From Myceligenerans salitolerans (lineage in GTDB: Bacteria > Actinomycetota > Actinomycetes > Actinomycetales > Cellulomonadaceae), in the NCBI RefSeq assembly GCF_017349295.1, contig NZ_JAFMPK010000047.1, forward strand, positions 332,687-396,686: 64,000 nucleotides of DNA, written 5' to 3'. Positions 8,767 through 16,944 of the stretch are shown here, piece after piece (within the stretch, counting starts at the first letter, position 1; each line of letters starts with the position of its first letter). A model generated the notes under the pieces. That model saw only the letters and a list, made by a program, of their open reading frames with translations. It made no database searches and had not been told where the DNA came from. Position numbers and translations under genes: made by a program.

Positions 8767-10296
8767 GTGCCGACGACACGCCCCGCGACACCGCCGCGGT
8801 ACCAGGAGACGCTGCCCGAGGTCTTCGTCCCCCGGGCAGCCATCTCCCCGGCGCTCCTCGCCGCCGAGGCCGGGACCCTGGGCTGGGACGTGGTCCACGC
8901 CCTGCGGCTCCCGGAGGCCAACGCGACGCTCGCGGCCAGCGAGCGCTGGCCCACCTCGTTCGACCACGAGGTCCAGGAGGGCTGGCGCATCGCCGGAGAG
9001 TTCCACGCGTGGCAGCTCGTCCGGGGCGGGTCCAACTCCATCCTGTTCCTGCGCGCCCCGCTGGCGACGGCCTCGATGAGCCTCCCGAACGTCCCCGACC
9101 TGTCGTTCACCGGCGGGTGGGTCACGGTGTCGGTGAAGCTCAACTACCTCCCGCAGCCGCCCGCCCCGGCGGAGACGGCCCACCGTGCGCCGCCGGACCG
9201 CGACGGAGGTGAACGGCAGTACCTGACGGCGCGGACGACGTCGGCCAACCCGGACGACCCTCCCGCCGTCGTCCAAGCCGTCGACTACGGGAACGGGACA
9301 CCGACGGACCTGCAGAAGGCGACGTTCCGCGCCGCGATCGGCCGGTGGTTCTGCACGCACCTCGACCTGCTCACGTACGTCTTCTGCGCCCTGGACCTCA
9401 ACGCACGATCGGCGCAGGGCGACTTCCAGTGGCTCCGCCCGACCTGGACCGGCTACGCCTATGCGAACGGCCCCACCGACGAGACGAGCTGTTTCGGCGT
9501 GCTGACGATGACGTCCGGGAACGATCCCGGCGGGCGGATCAACCAGCTCACCCCCGCGGCCGTTCCGCCGGGCTGCACGGCCGCCACCCTCATCTCCCAG
9601 GAGACGTTCCTCGAACACCTCATGATCCCGGGACTGACCCGCGCACTGCCGGGGACGGCCGTCCCTGACTTCGTCCTCGACTCCGGCACGGTCCGGGCCA
9701 CACGACAGCTCGCCCTCGACCCGGTCGAGTCCGGCGGCATCACCTACCATCCCGTGCTGGACGACCTCCGGCTCCAGGTGGTCGGCGACGAGCTGCAGCT
9801 GCGAACCCTTGTGCGGACACAGGTGGTCCCGGGCGTGACGGCATTCGTCGAGGCCTGCGACTGGTACCGGATCACGCTCGTCACCCGGCACGACGGCGGC
9901 CGGACGCTCAGCTTCACGCGATCCAGGCCACCACGACGTCGCGACTACACGGAGACCGAACGCTGGGTGGAGATCACCAAGGCGATCATCACGGTGGTCG
10001 CCGCGATCGCCATGGTCGTCGCGGGCATCGTGATCCCGGGCGCGGGAGCGGCGATCGTCGCGGTCCTCGTCATCGGGCTGGTCGCCGGCATCGCCGCCGC
10101 CACGCCGGATCTCATCGCCCTGGTGGCGGGCGGCGCGGCGGCCGACGCCCTGCCGAGCATCGGCGACCTGCTCACCCAGTCCACCGTCGACATCCACTGG
10201 CCGGAGTCCTCCGGCCTCCACCTGCTCTCCGCCGAACTCAACGGCTCCCTGCAACTCGGCGGGACCCTCGTACCGATCCGAGAGGCACGACCATGA
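8767..10296 (+). CDS. TULIP-fold P47-like protein 2
   Basis: A 509-residue paralogue of the preceding gene, starting at a GTG 13 bp after its stop. The same blocks appear in the same order: TLGWDVVHALRLPEAN, VQEGWRIAGEFHAWQLVRGG, YLPQPPAP, TGYAYANG, CFGVLTMT and the C-terminal ALPSIGDL and AELNGSLQLGGTL. The hydrophobic segment before ALPSIGDL is also kept (ITVVAAIAMVVAGIVIPG onward). Similarity is high along the whole length but the sequences have clearly diverged, so the duplication is old. The stop overlaps the third gene by 4 bp (ATGA), indicating translational coupling and a fixed subunit set. No catalytic motif is seen; a lipid-binding or pore-forming role is inference from the fold family. 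Confidence 0.82.
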   Translation: MPTTRPATPPRYQETLPEVFVPRAAISPALLAAEAGTLGWDVVHALRLPEANATLAASERWPTSFDHEVQEGWRIAGEFHAWQLVRGGSNSILFLRAPLATASMSLPNVPDLSFTGGWVTVSVKLNYLPQPPAPAETAHRAPPDRDGGERQYLTARTTSANPDDPPAVVQAVDYGNGTPTDLQKATFRAAIGRWFCTHLDLLTYVFCALDLNARSAQGDFQWLRPTWTGYAYANGPTDETSCFGVLTMTSGNDPGGRINQLTPAAVPPGCTAATLISQETFLEHLMIPGLTRALPGTAVPDFVLDSGTVRATRQLALDPVESGGITYHPVLDDLRLQVVGDELQLRTLVRTQVVPGVTAFVEACDWYRITLVTRHDGGRTLSFTRSRPPRRRDYTETERWVEITKAIITVVAAIAMVVAGIVIPGAGAAIVAVLVIGLVAGIAAATPDLIALVAGGAAADALPSIGDLLTQSTVDIHWPESSGLHLLSAELNGSLQLGGTLVPIREARP

Positions 10297-11600
10297 ACCT
10301 GCACGGCTGGGACACCGCCTTCGCGGTCGACACCTCGGTGGCCAACGCGGCGCTCGCCCTCCGCGCCGACTCGCTGCTCGTGGACTTCGCCGTCGACGAC
10401 CCGGACGGGCTCCAGGTTCGTGCCGGGGGCTCGTTCGGCGGCTGGCAGATCGTCGAGGGCGGGTCAGGGCAGTTCCTCACCCTTCGCATGCCGATCGTCG
10501 ACGGGTGGCTCGTGCTCGCGTCACACGATGACCGGGTGGACCTCACCGGCACGGCGTTCGTGGCCTCCGTCGCGCTCGACCTGATCCCCTCGACCCTTCC
10601 TGACATCCAGAACCTCCGGTTCGACGTCAGCAGCGCCGGCAAGGTCGGCCAGCCGCCGGAACCCGGCGCCATCACCCCGATCCGCATGGACGACCCCGAC
10701 GGGCGGCTCGACGACCTCCAGGAGGCGCTCCTGCTGGCCTCGCTCGCCACATACGTCGCCCAGAACGCCGACCGCATCTCGTTCGTCTTCGCCACGGTGA
10801 ACCTGGTGCCCCCGCAGACCGACAGCTGGCTCGCGCCCGTCCGGTCGGAGTTCGCCTACGCGGACCGCAGCGACGGCTCCGGCGGAGCCCTGGTCATCCT
10901 CAGCGTGACCGACAACCGCCCCGTCGACGACCTGCCCCGCTCGATCGACCCGGCACTGCTCGACGGCGGCCACCAGGCCGCTTTCGCCTTCTCCCGGGCC
11001 CTCCTCCTCGAACACGTCATCATGCCGTCGCTACCCGCCGCGTTCGGCCACGGCGCGACACCCGCCAGCTTCGCCTACGACGCACAGACCGGACAGATCG
11101 TCAACCTGAAACGCCTCGACATGAACTCGGTACGAGAAGGGGCGATCGACTACCACCCCGAGATCGGCAAGCTACGCCTCGGCATCGACGGCTCCGACCT
11201 GCGCGGCCGTTACGAAGGCTGGTGCGATCTCAAGGCCGGCATCTCGATGGACTTCTGGATCCACCCGGAGAACCCGATCGTGTACGACGACCGGACCAAG
11301 GCGCTCGCGTTCCTCGCCGACGGCAGTCCCAAGAGCGGTTACGACGCCGACATCCCGTGGTACTGGTGGCTCGGCGGACCACTGGTCCGAGCGATCGTGG
11401 AGATCGTCGTGCCCGCCATCGCGAGCGGGATCGCGGACTCCCTCACGTCCTCCGTCGGGTCGATGCTCTCCCCCGCACGCAACCCTCCGACGTCGATCCG
11501 CTGGGCGGGCACCGAGGACCTCCAGATCGCGACGGCGTGGGTGGACGACGACTTCGTGATGACGGGCGACTTCACACGGGTGGACCGAGAGGGGAGCTGA
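10293..11600 (+). CDS. TULIP-fold P47-like protein 3 (shorter, lacks N-terminal extension)
   Basis: A 435-residue member that begins directly at the family core: MNLHGWDTAFAVDTSVANAA, closely recalling the start of clostridial P47. The GGSFGGWQIVEGGSGQFLTL block follows near residue 48. It lacks the N-terminal extension of the other two, and its C-terminal region has one amphipathic or hydrophobic stretch (VRAIVEIVVPAIASGIADSL) instead of a long all-hydrophobic segment. The ATG overlaps the upstream stop by 4 bp. The different architecture suggests a distinct role within a three-part assembly, comparable in layout to OrfX2, OrfX3 and P47 sitting together in botulinum clusters. That comparison is inference. 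Confidence 0.8.
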   Translation: MNLHGWDTAFAVDTSVANAALALRADSLLVDFAVDDPDGLQVRAGGSFGGWQIVEGGSGQFLTLRMPIVDGWLVLASHDDRVDLTGTAFVASVALDLIPSTLPDIQNLRFDVSSAGKVGQPPEPGAITPIRMDDPDGRLDDLQEALLLASLATYVAQNADRISFVFATVNLVPPQTDSWLAPVRSEFAYADRSDGSGGALVILSVTDNRPVDDLPRSIDPALLDGGHQAAFAFSRALLLEHVIMPSLPAAFGHGATPASFAYDAQTGQIVNLKRLDMNSVREGAIDYHPEIGKLRLGIDGSDLRGRYEGWCDLKAGISMDFWIHPENPIVYDDRTKALAFLADGSPKSGYDADIPWYWWLGGPLVRAIVEIVVPAIASGIADSLTSSVGSMLSPARNPPTSIRWAGTEDLQIATAWVDDDFVMTGDFTRVDREGS

Positions 11601-11732
11601 CGGGCCGGCACGCGGCCACCCGCGCCGGGACCACGGCTGGCGCCGACCACGACGACGGCCTTCTGAGCAGGACGTGCTTCCAGATCGGTGGACGTCGACG
11701 CGCTCGATCGCCGAACGAGGCATCCTGTATGC

Positions 11733-11978
11733 ATGCCGAGAAGCTTGCCCACGGGCCCCACGGTGATCCATGACGACAGCGAGGTGCGCTTCGTCGCCGG
11801 AAGCGACCAGTTCGCGATCCGCCTCAAGGACGGACACCTCCACGTACGCGCCATCGACACCAACGGCGAGGAGGCCCAGCTCGCCGTGATCCCGACCTCG
11901 CGCAGCACCCTCAACCTGCAGATCGAACACCCGACCGCGCCCGGACCGGTGGCGGTGGAAGGACCGACGCTGCGCTGA
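11733..11978 (+). CDS. Small hypothetical protein downstream of P47-like array
   Basis: An 81-residue acidic protein starting at the ATG at 11733. An in-frame start at 11688 would add 15 residues of poor coding character. It has alternating hydrophobic/polar strands (VRFVAGSDQFAIRLKDGHLH, then QLAVIPTSRSTLNLQIE) suggesting a small beta-sheet domain. It is unrecognised. It follows the third P47-like gene by 132 bp in the same direction and may belong to the same transcript. Clostridial orfX1 is also a short gene of such clusters, but no sequence match to OrfX1 is claimed. Confidence 0.5.
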   Translation: MPRSLPTGPTVIHDDSEVRFVAGSDQFAIRLKDGHLHVRAIDTNGEEAQLAVIPTSRSTLNLQIEHPTAPGPVAVEGPTLR

Positions 11979-12080
11979 GCGCCTCAACCCGGCGAGCGAT
12001 CGACAGCGTCGGCGACAACACGATCAAGCAGGGCGACCGCAGCGCCCGGGTCAGCCAACTCGCCAACCGACACCTGGTGG

Positions 12081-12770
12081 TCAGCGTTCGCCGTCGCCAC
12101 GTTCGTCTTTCCAGTGGGTCGCGCTCGCAACCAGTAGATCGATGTGCACTCCCAGGAGACGGCCGTCGGCATCGTGGGTAGTGACGAGCGGGTAGAAGCC
12201 GTCGCCCCATCCGGAGTGGGCCAGCGCGAGATTCTCCCCGCCAGCGGCGCCCGGCAAAGGAACGTTGGCGCGGTTGCTCCCGTGGTGGCGCGGGTCATCC
12301 TGCAGCTCCATCCACCGGTCGTGCGTCTCCTCGAGAACGTCGTCAGCCCTCCTGGACAGCGCCTCGGCGGCCTGCGCGTCGGCGAACGCGACGGTGCCGG
12401 CGTCCACACCGACGCCGTACCAAACGCCTTCCCCCGGCGCCCGCTCGCCCTCGGGAACGCCGAGACGCACAGCCGCCACCGGGGCGTCGTCGTGCAGGAC
12501 CACGGACAGGTACGACTCACGCGGATGCGATCCGTCCGCTGCCTCGGACACGTCGGCGACGGTCACGAACACCGGGTAGGAGCCTGGCGGGACCGGCACC
12601 GTACAACCCGCGCCGAGGGACACGTACGGATCACTCGCCTCCAGACGCCCCGACGGGACATGGAGGACACCGAGCTCATGAAAGGTCTGCGGATACGCAC
12701 AACCCTCCGGGCGCCCTCCCTGCAGGGCGAAGAACGGGCGAGAATGCAGCGGGGCGGTTGTGGTCGTCAC
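12081..12770 (-). CDS. DUF4241 domain-containing protein
   Basis: A 229-residue protein read from the GTG at 12770; the frame continues further upstream but would overlap the divergent SRPBCC gene. Recognisable DUF4241 features are VPSGRLEASDPYV near the N terminus, VPPGSYPVFVTVADV, the central YGVGVDAGTVAFADA, and the terminal SGWGDGFYPLVTTHDADGRL followed by HIDLLV. This family is found in many bacteria, often in polymorphic-toxin and immunity neighbourhoods, but has no established activity. It converges on the P47-like array with a 102-bp gap. The start codon is uncertain because no strong ribosome site is seen. Confidence 0.75.
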   Translation of the reverse strand: MTTTTAPLHSRPFFALQGGRPEGCAYPQTFHELGVLHVPSGRLEASDPYVSLGAGCTVPVPPGSYPVFVTVADVSEAADGSHPRESYLSVVLHDDAPVAAVRLGVPEGERAPGEGVWYGVGVDAGTVAFADAQAAEALSRRADDVLEETHDRWMELQDDPRHHGSNRANVPLPGAAGGENLALAHSGWGDGFYPLVTTHDADGRLLGVHIDLLVASATHWKDERGDGER

Positions 12771-12846
12771 AGGACCAGACAGTAGACCTGGTGACCGACA
12801 CGGTCGGCGAACCAGGCAGAGGCCTTCGCGACCGTACGCTTGCGAC

Positions 12847-13299
12847 ATGCCGGCCATCCGCCTCGAGACGACCGTTCCGACGACCGTTGACGAGTGCTTC
12901 CGGCTGTGCCTGTCGGTGGACGCGCACAGCGCATCGATGTCCGCATCAGGAGAACGAGCGATCGCCGGAGTGACGCACGGCGAGATGGACCTCGGCGACA
13001 CCGTGACCTGGCAGGCACGACATTTCGGCATCCCGTTCCGGATGACCTCCGGGATCACCGAGCTCGATCGGCCGCACCGCTTCGTCGACGAACAGCTGGC
13101 CGGCCCGTTCGCCTGGTGGCGGCACGAACACCTCTTCACCCGAGCGGAGGCAGGGACCCGGATGGTCGACGTGATCGACTTCCGAGCCCCTCTGGGCCCG
13201 CTCGGGGCCCTCGTCGAACGATTGGCCCTCACGCGATACATGGCCCGCTTGATCCGCCAACGCAACAGCTGGCTCGTCGCAGCCGCGTCCACGTCGTAG
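12847..13299 (+). CDS. SRPBCC family (polyketide cyclase/START-like) protein
   Basis: A 150-residue protein starting MPAIRLETTVPTTVDECF. It shows the helix-grip pattern of SRPBCC proteins: an N-terminal strand, a helix with a LSVDAHSAS segment, the GEMDLGDTVTWQARHFG strand pair, and FRMTSGITELDRPHRFVDEQ. It ends in a long C-terminal helix (RYMARLIRQRNSWLV). Such domains bind hydrophobic ligands; no ligand can be named. It is divergent from the DUF4241 gene and followed by a strong hairpin at 13321-13347. Confidence 0.82.
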   Translation: MPAIRLETTVPTTVDECFRLCLSVDAHSASMSASGERAIAGVTHGEMDLGDTVTWQARHFGIPFRMTSGITELDRPHRFVDEQLAGPFAWWRHEHLFTRAEAGTRMVDVIDFRAPLGPLGALVERLALTRYMARLIRQRNSWLVAAASTS

Positions 13300-13320
13300 C
13301 GGACGACAGGGCGCCAGCTC

Positions 13321-13347
13321 CTGCCACTGCCCCGCGGGCAGTGGCAG
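13321..13347 (+). terminator. Stem-loop after SRPBCC gene
   Basis: A perfect 12-bp inverted repeat with a 3-nt loop (CTGCCACTGCCC, CGC, GGGCAGTGGCAG) lies 21 bp after the SRPBCC stop. No U-tract follows, which is common for actinobacterial terminators. Confidence 0.65.
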
Positions 13348-13350
13348 CAG

Positions 13351-13510
13351 GATCGCCTCGGCTGACGATCTGGCCGGCCTGCGCACCACTCCCGACCAAC
13401 GTGCTGCGAGGCCGAAGCCCTGGATGTCGTGCGGCAATGGCGACTCACCTTCCAGGCGCACGGGCCCGCACACCGGCGAAGCCCTCCGCATCGTGCACGA
13501 CCGACGACAA
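13351..13510 (+). pseudogene. Degraded C-terminal remnant of a DUF5063 gene
   Basis: The stretch encodes, in broken frames, pieces of the DUF5063 C terminus: ASADDLAG near 13356, then EAEALDVVRQWRLTFQAH from about 13412, and after a 2-nt deletion PHTGEALRIVHDRRQ. Restoring two bases would regenerate the family's HWG-P-H motif. A second decayed copy lies at 47501-47960 and shares the WQWRFTFDAH block with this one. No start codon or N-terminal half is present here. Confidence 0.6.
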
Positions 13511-13512
13511 CC

Positions 13513-13538
13513 TTAAAGCAACGTTTTGTGGCTATAGT
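13513..13538 (+). promoter_or_regulatory. Candidate promoter of the FAD monooxygenase gene
   Basis: A TATAGT hexamer at 13533-13538 lies 35 bp before the ATG at 13574, in an AT-rich island (TTAAAGCAACGTTTTGTGGC) unusual for this genome. The nearest -35-like TTAAAG gives only a 14-nt spacer, so the exact promoter is uncertain. The downstream TetR gene is the likely regulator. Confidence 0.35.
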
Positions 13539-13573
13539 GGGTCGCGTCGGTACAGGAACCACAGGGAGGCACG

Positions 13574-14689
13574 ATGAAGATTCTGGTGAGTGGTGCAGGA
13601 GCGGCTGGGCTGTGTGCGGGTATCGACCTCGCGCGAGCCGGGCATGCCGTGGAGATCGTGGAGCGGGCGAACCATCTGCGCGTCAACGGCGCGCCCATCG
13701 ACGTGCGCGGCGAGGCGCTCGAGACCGCGCGCAGCATGGGCATCCTCGACGCGCTGGAGGAGCACCGGATCACGATGACCGAAGAGACGACGTTCGTCGA
13801 CCGGTCCGGTGCGACCGTCGCCCGCCTGGCGATGCGGGAGATCAACGACAGCCCTGACGACATCGAGCTCCCGCGCGAGGACCTCATGACCATCCTGCGG
13901 CAGGCCCTGCCCGAGCAGGTCGACCTGCGCTTCGAGGAGTCGGTCGCCACGATGGTCGACGACGGGGACCGGGTCGCGGTCACCTTCGCCTCCGGCCGCG
14001 AGTCCGCCTACGACATCGTCGTCGGCGCCGACGGAGTGCACTCGGCGGTGCGCCGGCTCGTGTTCGGCCCCGAGCACGAGTTCACGGAGCCCCTGGGGGT
14101 GTACGTCGCGCTCGCCGACGCACCCGGCCACGCGACTCCCGGCGACTCCCGCGTGACGGAGATCCTCAACCTGCCGGGACTCCTTGCGGGCGTAGCCCGC
14201 TACCGCGACAAGGCACTGGGGATCTTCGAGTTCCGGTCCGACCCGATCGACTACGACTACCACGACCCGGAGGCGCAGAAGCGCATCCTGACCGAAGCGT
14301 TCGCCGGGATCGAGGACTGGAAGGTCCCCGAGCTGATCGAGACCGCCCAGCGCGATCCCGAGCTCTACTTCGACGCGATCTCCCTGATCCACGTGCCGAC
14401 CTGGCACCGGGGACGGGTCGTCCTGATCGGGGACGCCGCGCACTGCGCGACGCCGATGGCCGGGCGCGGCACCTCGCTGGCTCTCCTCGGAGCCTGGACA
14501 CTCGCCGAGGAGCTCACTCGCCACGGCGAGGACCTCGAGGCCGCCTTCGGCGCCTACGAGCAACGCCAGCGCCCCCACGCGACAGCGGCCCAGGAGTTCG
14601 GACGCGGTGGTGCAGACCTCATCGTCCCTGCCACGTGGGAGGACATCGAAGCACGCAACACGCGGTTGCGTGCGGCACAGCCGCGGTAG
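13574..14689 (+). CDS. FAD-dependent monooxygenase (TetX/PHBH-like)
   Basis: A 371-residue group A flavoprotein monooxygenase. The FAD-binding motif is VSGAGAAGLCAGIDLARAG at the N terminus. The DG-type motif is VVGADGVHSAVRR near residue 155, and the second FAD motif is VVLIGDAAHCATPMAGRGTS near residue 285. The length is normal for the family and a GGGAGGCACG ribosome site precedes the ATG. These enzymes hydroxylate aromatic or polyketide substrates using NAD(P)H and O2; some inactivate antibiotics such as tetracyclines or rifamycin. The neighbouring TetR gene 11 bp downstream suggests induction by a small molecule, possibly the substrate. Confidence 0.9.
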   Translation: MKILVSGAGAAGLCAGIDLARAGHAVEIVERANHLRVNGAPIDVRGEALETARSMGILDALEEHRITMTEETTFVDRSGATVARLAMREINDSPDDIELPREDLMTILRQALPEQVDLRFEESVATMVDDGDRVAVTFASGRESAYDIVVGADGVHSAVRRLVFGPEHEFTEPLGVYVALADAPGHATPGDSRVTEILNLPGLLAGVARYRDKALGIFEFRSDPIDYDYHDPEAQKRILTEAFAGIEDWKVPELIETAQRDPELYFDAISLIHVPTWHRGRVVLIGDAAHCATPMAGRGTSLALLGAWTLAEELTRHGEDLEAAFGAYEQRQRPHATAAQEFGRGGADLIVPATWEDIEARNTRLRAAQPR

Positions 14690-14699
14690 GCTGCCGTGC

Positions 14700-15359
14700 G
14701 TGGCCGAGGACGGACTCCAGCGGGAACCGGCACGCCGCCCGGGCGGGCGCACCGCCCGTGTGCGGCGCCGGATTCTCGAAGCCGCCGCAGAGCTGATCGC
14801 CCGTGACGGGATCGGCGGGCTGCGCTACGACCGGGTCGCCGAGCTCGCCGAGGCCAACAAGACCACCGTCTACCGCAACTGGCCCGACCGCAATGCGCTG
14901 GTCGCCGACGCTCTCGCCGCATTCGGTGCCGACGCGGCACCCTTGCACGACTCGGGCGACCTCCACGCCGACCTCGTCGACTTCCTCGAAGCCCTGGCCG
15001 CTGCCACGGCCAACCCGCAGGGCCGGGCACTGCTGAACGTGGTGACCTCGGCCCGGGAGGACCCCGAGCTGCGGGCAGTCGTCGACGAGGTGTTCGACCG
15101 GCGGCTGGCGACCCTGCGAGACCGCTTGCGGACCGCCGTCGAACGCGGCGAGCTACCCGCGGTCGACCTCTCCCTGCTCGGCGCGATGCTCGCCGGACCC
15201 GTACAGCTGTTCGTCAGCCGCGGTTCCCGCACGTTCAGCCGAGCCGACGCGCACCGGGTCAGTGCGATCGTGCTCGCCGGCGTGCGCACCACCGCCGCCC
15301 ACGGCGACGCCTCGGTCGACGGCGGACTCGTGGAAGCTCGACGCGCCGGACCGCGCTGA
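14700..15359 (+). CDS. TetR family transcriptional regulator
   Basis: A 219-residue repressor. The GTG at 14700 is chosen because it places the helix-turn-helix near the N terminus (RRRILEAAAELIARDGI, then YDRVAELAEANKTTVYRNW); an ATG at 14607 would lie inside the upstream gene. The ligand-binding half shows the usual C-terminal helices (LRAVVDEVFDRRLATLRDRL and after). It is encoded 11 bp after the FAD monooxygenase stop and most likely controls that operon, presumably at the AT-rich region around 13510-13540. Start assignment is moderate; family is secure. Confidence 0.88.
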   Translation: MAEDGLQREPARRPGGRTARVRRRILEAAAELIARDGIGGLRYDRVAELAEANKTTVYRNWPDRNALVADALAAFGADAAPLHDSGDLHADLVDFLEALAAATANPQGRALLNVVTSAREDPELRAVVDEVFDRRLATLRDRLRTAVERGELPAVDLSLLGAMLAGPVQLFVSRGSRTFSRADAHRVSAIVLAGVRTTAAHGDASVDGGLVEARRAGPR

Positions 15360-15414
15360 GAGATTTCTGCGGTCTCCTCGACACCGGACCCGGGCAGAAC
15401 CGACGCGGCGACGG

Positions 15415-16395
15415 TCACGTCAGCACCACGCCCTTGCCGCCGATCGTGCCTGCCTCCATGTCGCGGTGCGCCTGCACGATGTCGTCGAGCCGATAGACGC
15501 GCCCGACCGGGACGGTCGCGCGGCCGGCGGCGACCTCGTCAAGGAAGCTCTGCAGGGTGGAGGGAGCGAGATCGGCGCTCTCGCCGGAGTAGGCCGTCAG
15601 CCGGACACCGTTGGGCAGCCAGTCCATCGGGTAGAACTCCGACACGGTCCACCGGTCGGAGAGCATCCCGGTGAAACAGACCACGCCACCGGGACGCACC
15701 GCACGCAGGGTATCGCGCAACACGTCGGTACCCACCAGTTCGACCGCGCCGTCCACACCATCCGGCACGAGGTCCCGGACGAGCGGGGCGATCTCGCCGT
15801 CGTCGATCACCACATGGTCCACGCCGACCGACTCGAGCAGCCCTCGCCGGCTCTCCGAGCGGGTCGTGGACAGGACGGTCATCCCCCGCGCCTTGCCCAG
15901 CACCGCGAGAGCGAGGCCCACGGACGAGGTTCCGCCCCGGATCAGGAGCGTCTGTCCGTCACGGGCCTCCAGTCCGACCCGGAGCGAGCCGGCCGCGGTC
16001 TGGAGCATCTCCGGCACAGCACCCAGGACCTCCCAGGGCAGGTCGCTCCGGAAAGGGATCACCTGGGTGGCGGGAACGGTGACGAACTCGGCATAACCGC
16101 CGTCGAACTCACGACCCATCCCGCCCATCATCGTCGCGGCCCGGGTGCCGGCGGCAAGGCGACCACTCGGGTCCTGGTCGACCACGCCCACCGCCTCGAT
16201 CCCGGGGACACGGGGGAAGGAGCCCGTGTACGCCAGGCCCTGCCGAAAGTGCAACTCCGAACGGTTCAGGCCGAACGCCGCCACCCTGATACGCACCCAA
16301 CCGGGCGCGGCCTGCGGGGCCGGGATGCGCCGCACACGCAGCACCTCGGGTCCTCCGGCGGCCTCGACGACGACCGCACGCATTGTCGCGCTCAT
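15415..16395 (-). CDS. Quinone oxidoreductase-like medium-chain dehydrogenase
   Basis: A 326-residue zinc-independent MDR protein. It has a GroES-like N-terminal domain (VRIRVAAFGLNRSELHFRQG), the nucleotide-binding stretch LLIRGGTSSVGLALAVLGKA, and a Rossmann domain ending with a typical IVQAHRDMEAGTIGGKGVV tail. The zinc-ligand cysteines of alcohol dehydrogenases are absent, as in QOR/Zta-crystallin-like enzymes that reduce quinones or enones with NADPH. The ATG overlaps the MarR stop by 4 bp (ATGA), so the two genes are coupled and the reductase is probably under MarR control. Confidence 0.9.
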   Translation of the reverse strand: MSATMRAVVVEAAGGPEVLRVRRIPAPQAAPGWVRIRVAAFGLNRSELHFRQGLAYTGSFPRVPGIEAVGVVDQDPSGRLAAGTRAATMMGGMGREFDGGYAEFVTVPATQVIPFRSDLPWEVLGAVPEMLQTAAGSLRVGLEARDGQTLLIRGGTSSVGLALAVLGKARGMTVLSTTRSESRRGLLESVGVDHVVIDDGEIAPLVRDLVPDGVDGAVELVGTDVLRDTLRAVRPGGVVCFTGMLSDRWTVSEFYPMDWLPNGVRLTAYSGESADLAPSTLQSFLDEVAAGRATVPVGRVYRLDDIVQAHRDMEAGTIGGKGVVLT

Positions 16396-16832
16396 GCCGC
16401 CGCCTCCTGGCGCCTCGCGACGGTGAGCCGCTCGCGCAGGACGGTCAGCCCCTTGGTCAGCGCCGCGACGTCGACCCCCGACGAGTTCAGATGCTCACCG
16501 AGCGCTCGGCAGGCGACCTCGTCGGCGAACGCGAGCGCCTCGGCGCCGGCCGGCGTCAGAAGAACCAGCGCCGACCGACGGTCCTGCGGGTTCGGCTCAC
16601 GCCGTACCAGGCCCGCGAGCTCGATCCGGTCCACGAGCTTGCTCGCCGCCCCCACCGTGATCGACAGGTCCGCCGAGACCTCGTGGACGCGACAGCGACC
16701 GGTGTGCCGGTCCACCACCCTCAGCGCTTCGAGTGTCGCGAGTGACACGGTCCCCGCGGTGGAGAGGCGGGCGTCGACCATCGCCCAGAGTTCCGTCTCG
16801 TAGCGGACCAGGACGTCGAAGAAGGGCTGCAT
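16392..16832 (-). CDS. MarR family transcriptional regulator
   Basis: A 146-residue winged-helix protein. The recognition region reads VSADLSITVGAASKLVDRIE, followed by the wing LVRREPNPQDRRSALVLLTP. Flanking helices mediate dimerisation. It is the first gene of a two-gene operon with the quinone oxidoreductase. Two near-identical short palindromes just upstream of its start (16848-16874) are good candidates for autoregulation. MarR proteins paired with quinone or enone reductases commonly sense phenolic or oxidising compounds. Confidence 0.9.
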   Translation of the reverse strand: MQPFFDVLVRYETELWAMVDARLSTAGTVSLATLEALRVVDRHTGRCRVHEVSADLSITVGAASKLVDRIELAGLVRREPNPQDRRSALVLLTPAGAEALAFADEVACRALGEHLNSSGVDVAALTKGLTVLRERLTVARRQEAAA

Positions 16833-16847
16833 GTGGGAGCCAACATC

Positions 16848-16874
16848 ATTCCGAGGAACAATATTCCCAGGAAT
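16848..16874. promoter_or_regulatory. Twin MarR operator candidates
   Basis: Two related palindromes sit 16-42 bp upstream of the MarR start: ATTCCGAGGAAC (16848-16859) and the perfect ATTCC-CA-GGAAT (16863-16874). Each is an ATTCC-N2-GGAAT-type site, spaced about one and a half helix turns apart centre to centre. This is the AT-richest stretch of the intergenic region. Confidence 0.55.
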
Positions 16875-16944
16875 CGAGATCCGTCCTGCCGAGCATGCCG
16901 ATGCCGTTCTTCGCTCTGGTCGCGTGGCAGTTGGCGGGAGATCT

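Noticed and set aside
13510..13545. TetR operator palindrome in front of the FAD monooxygenase gene
   Set aside because: The AT-rich island has an AACGTT core but no convincing symmetric arms; only a tentative promoter is listed.
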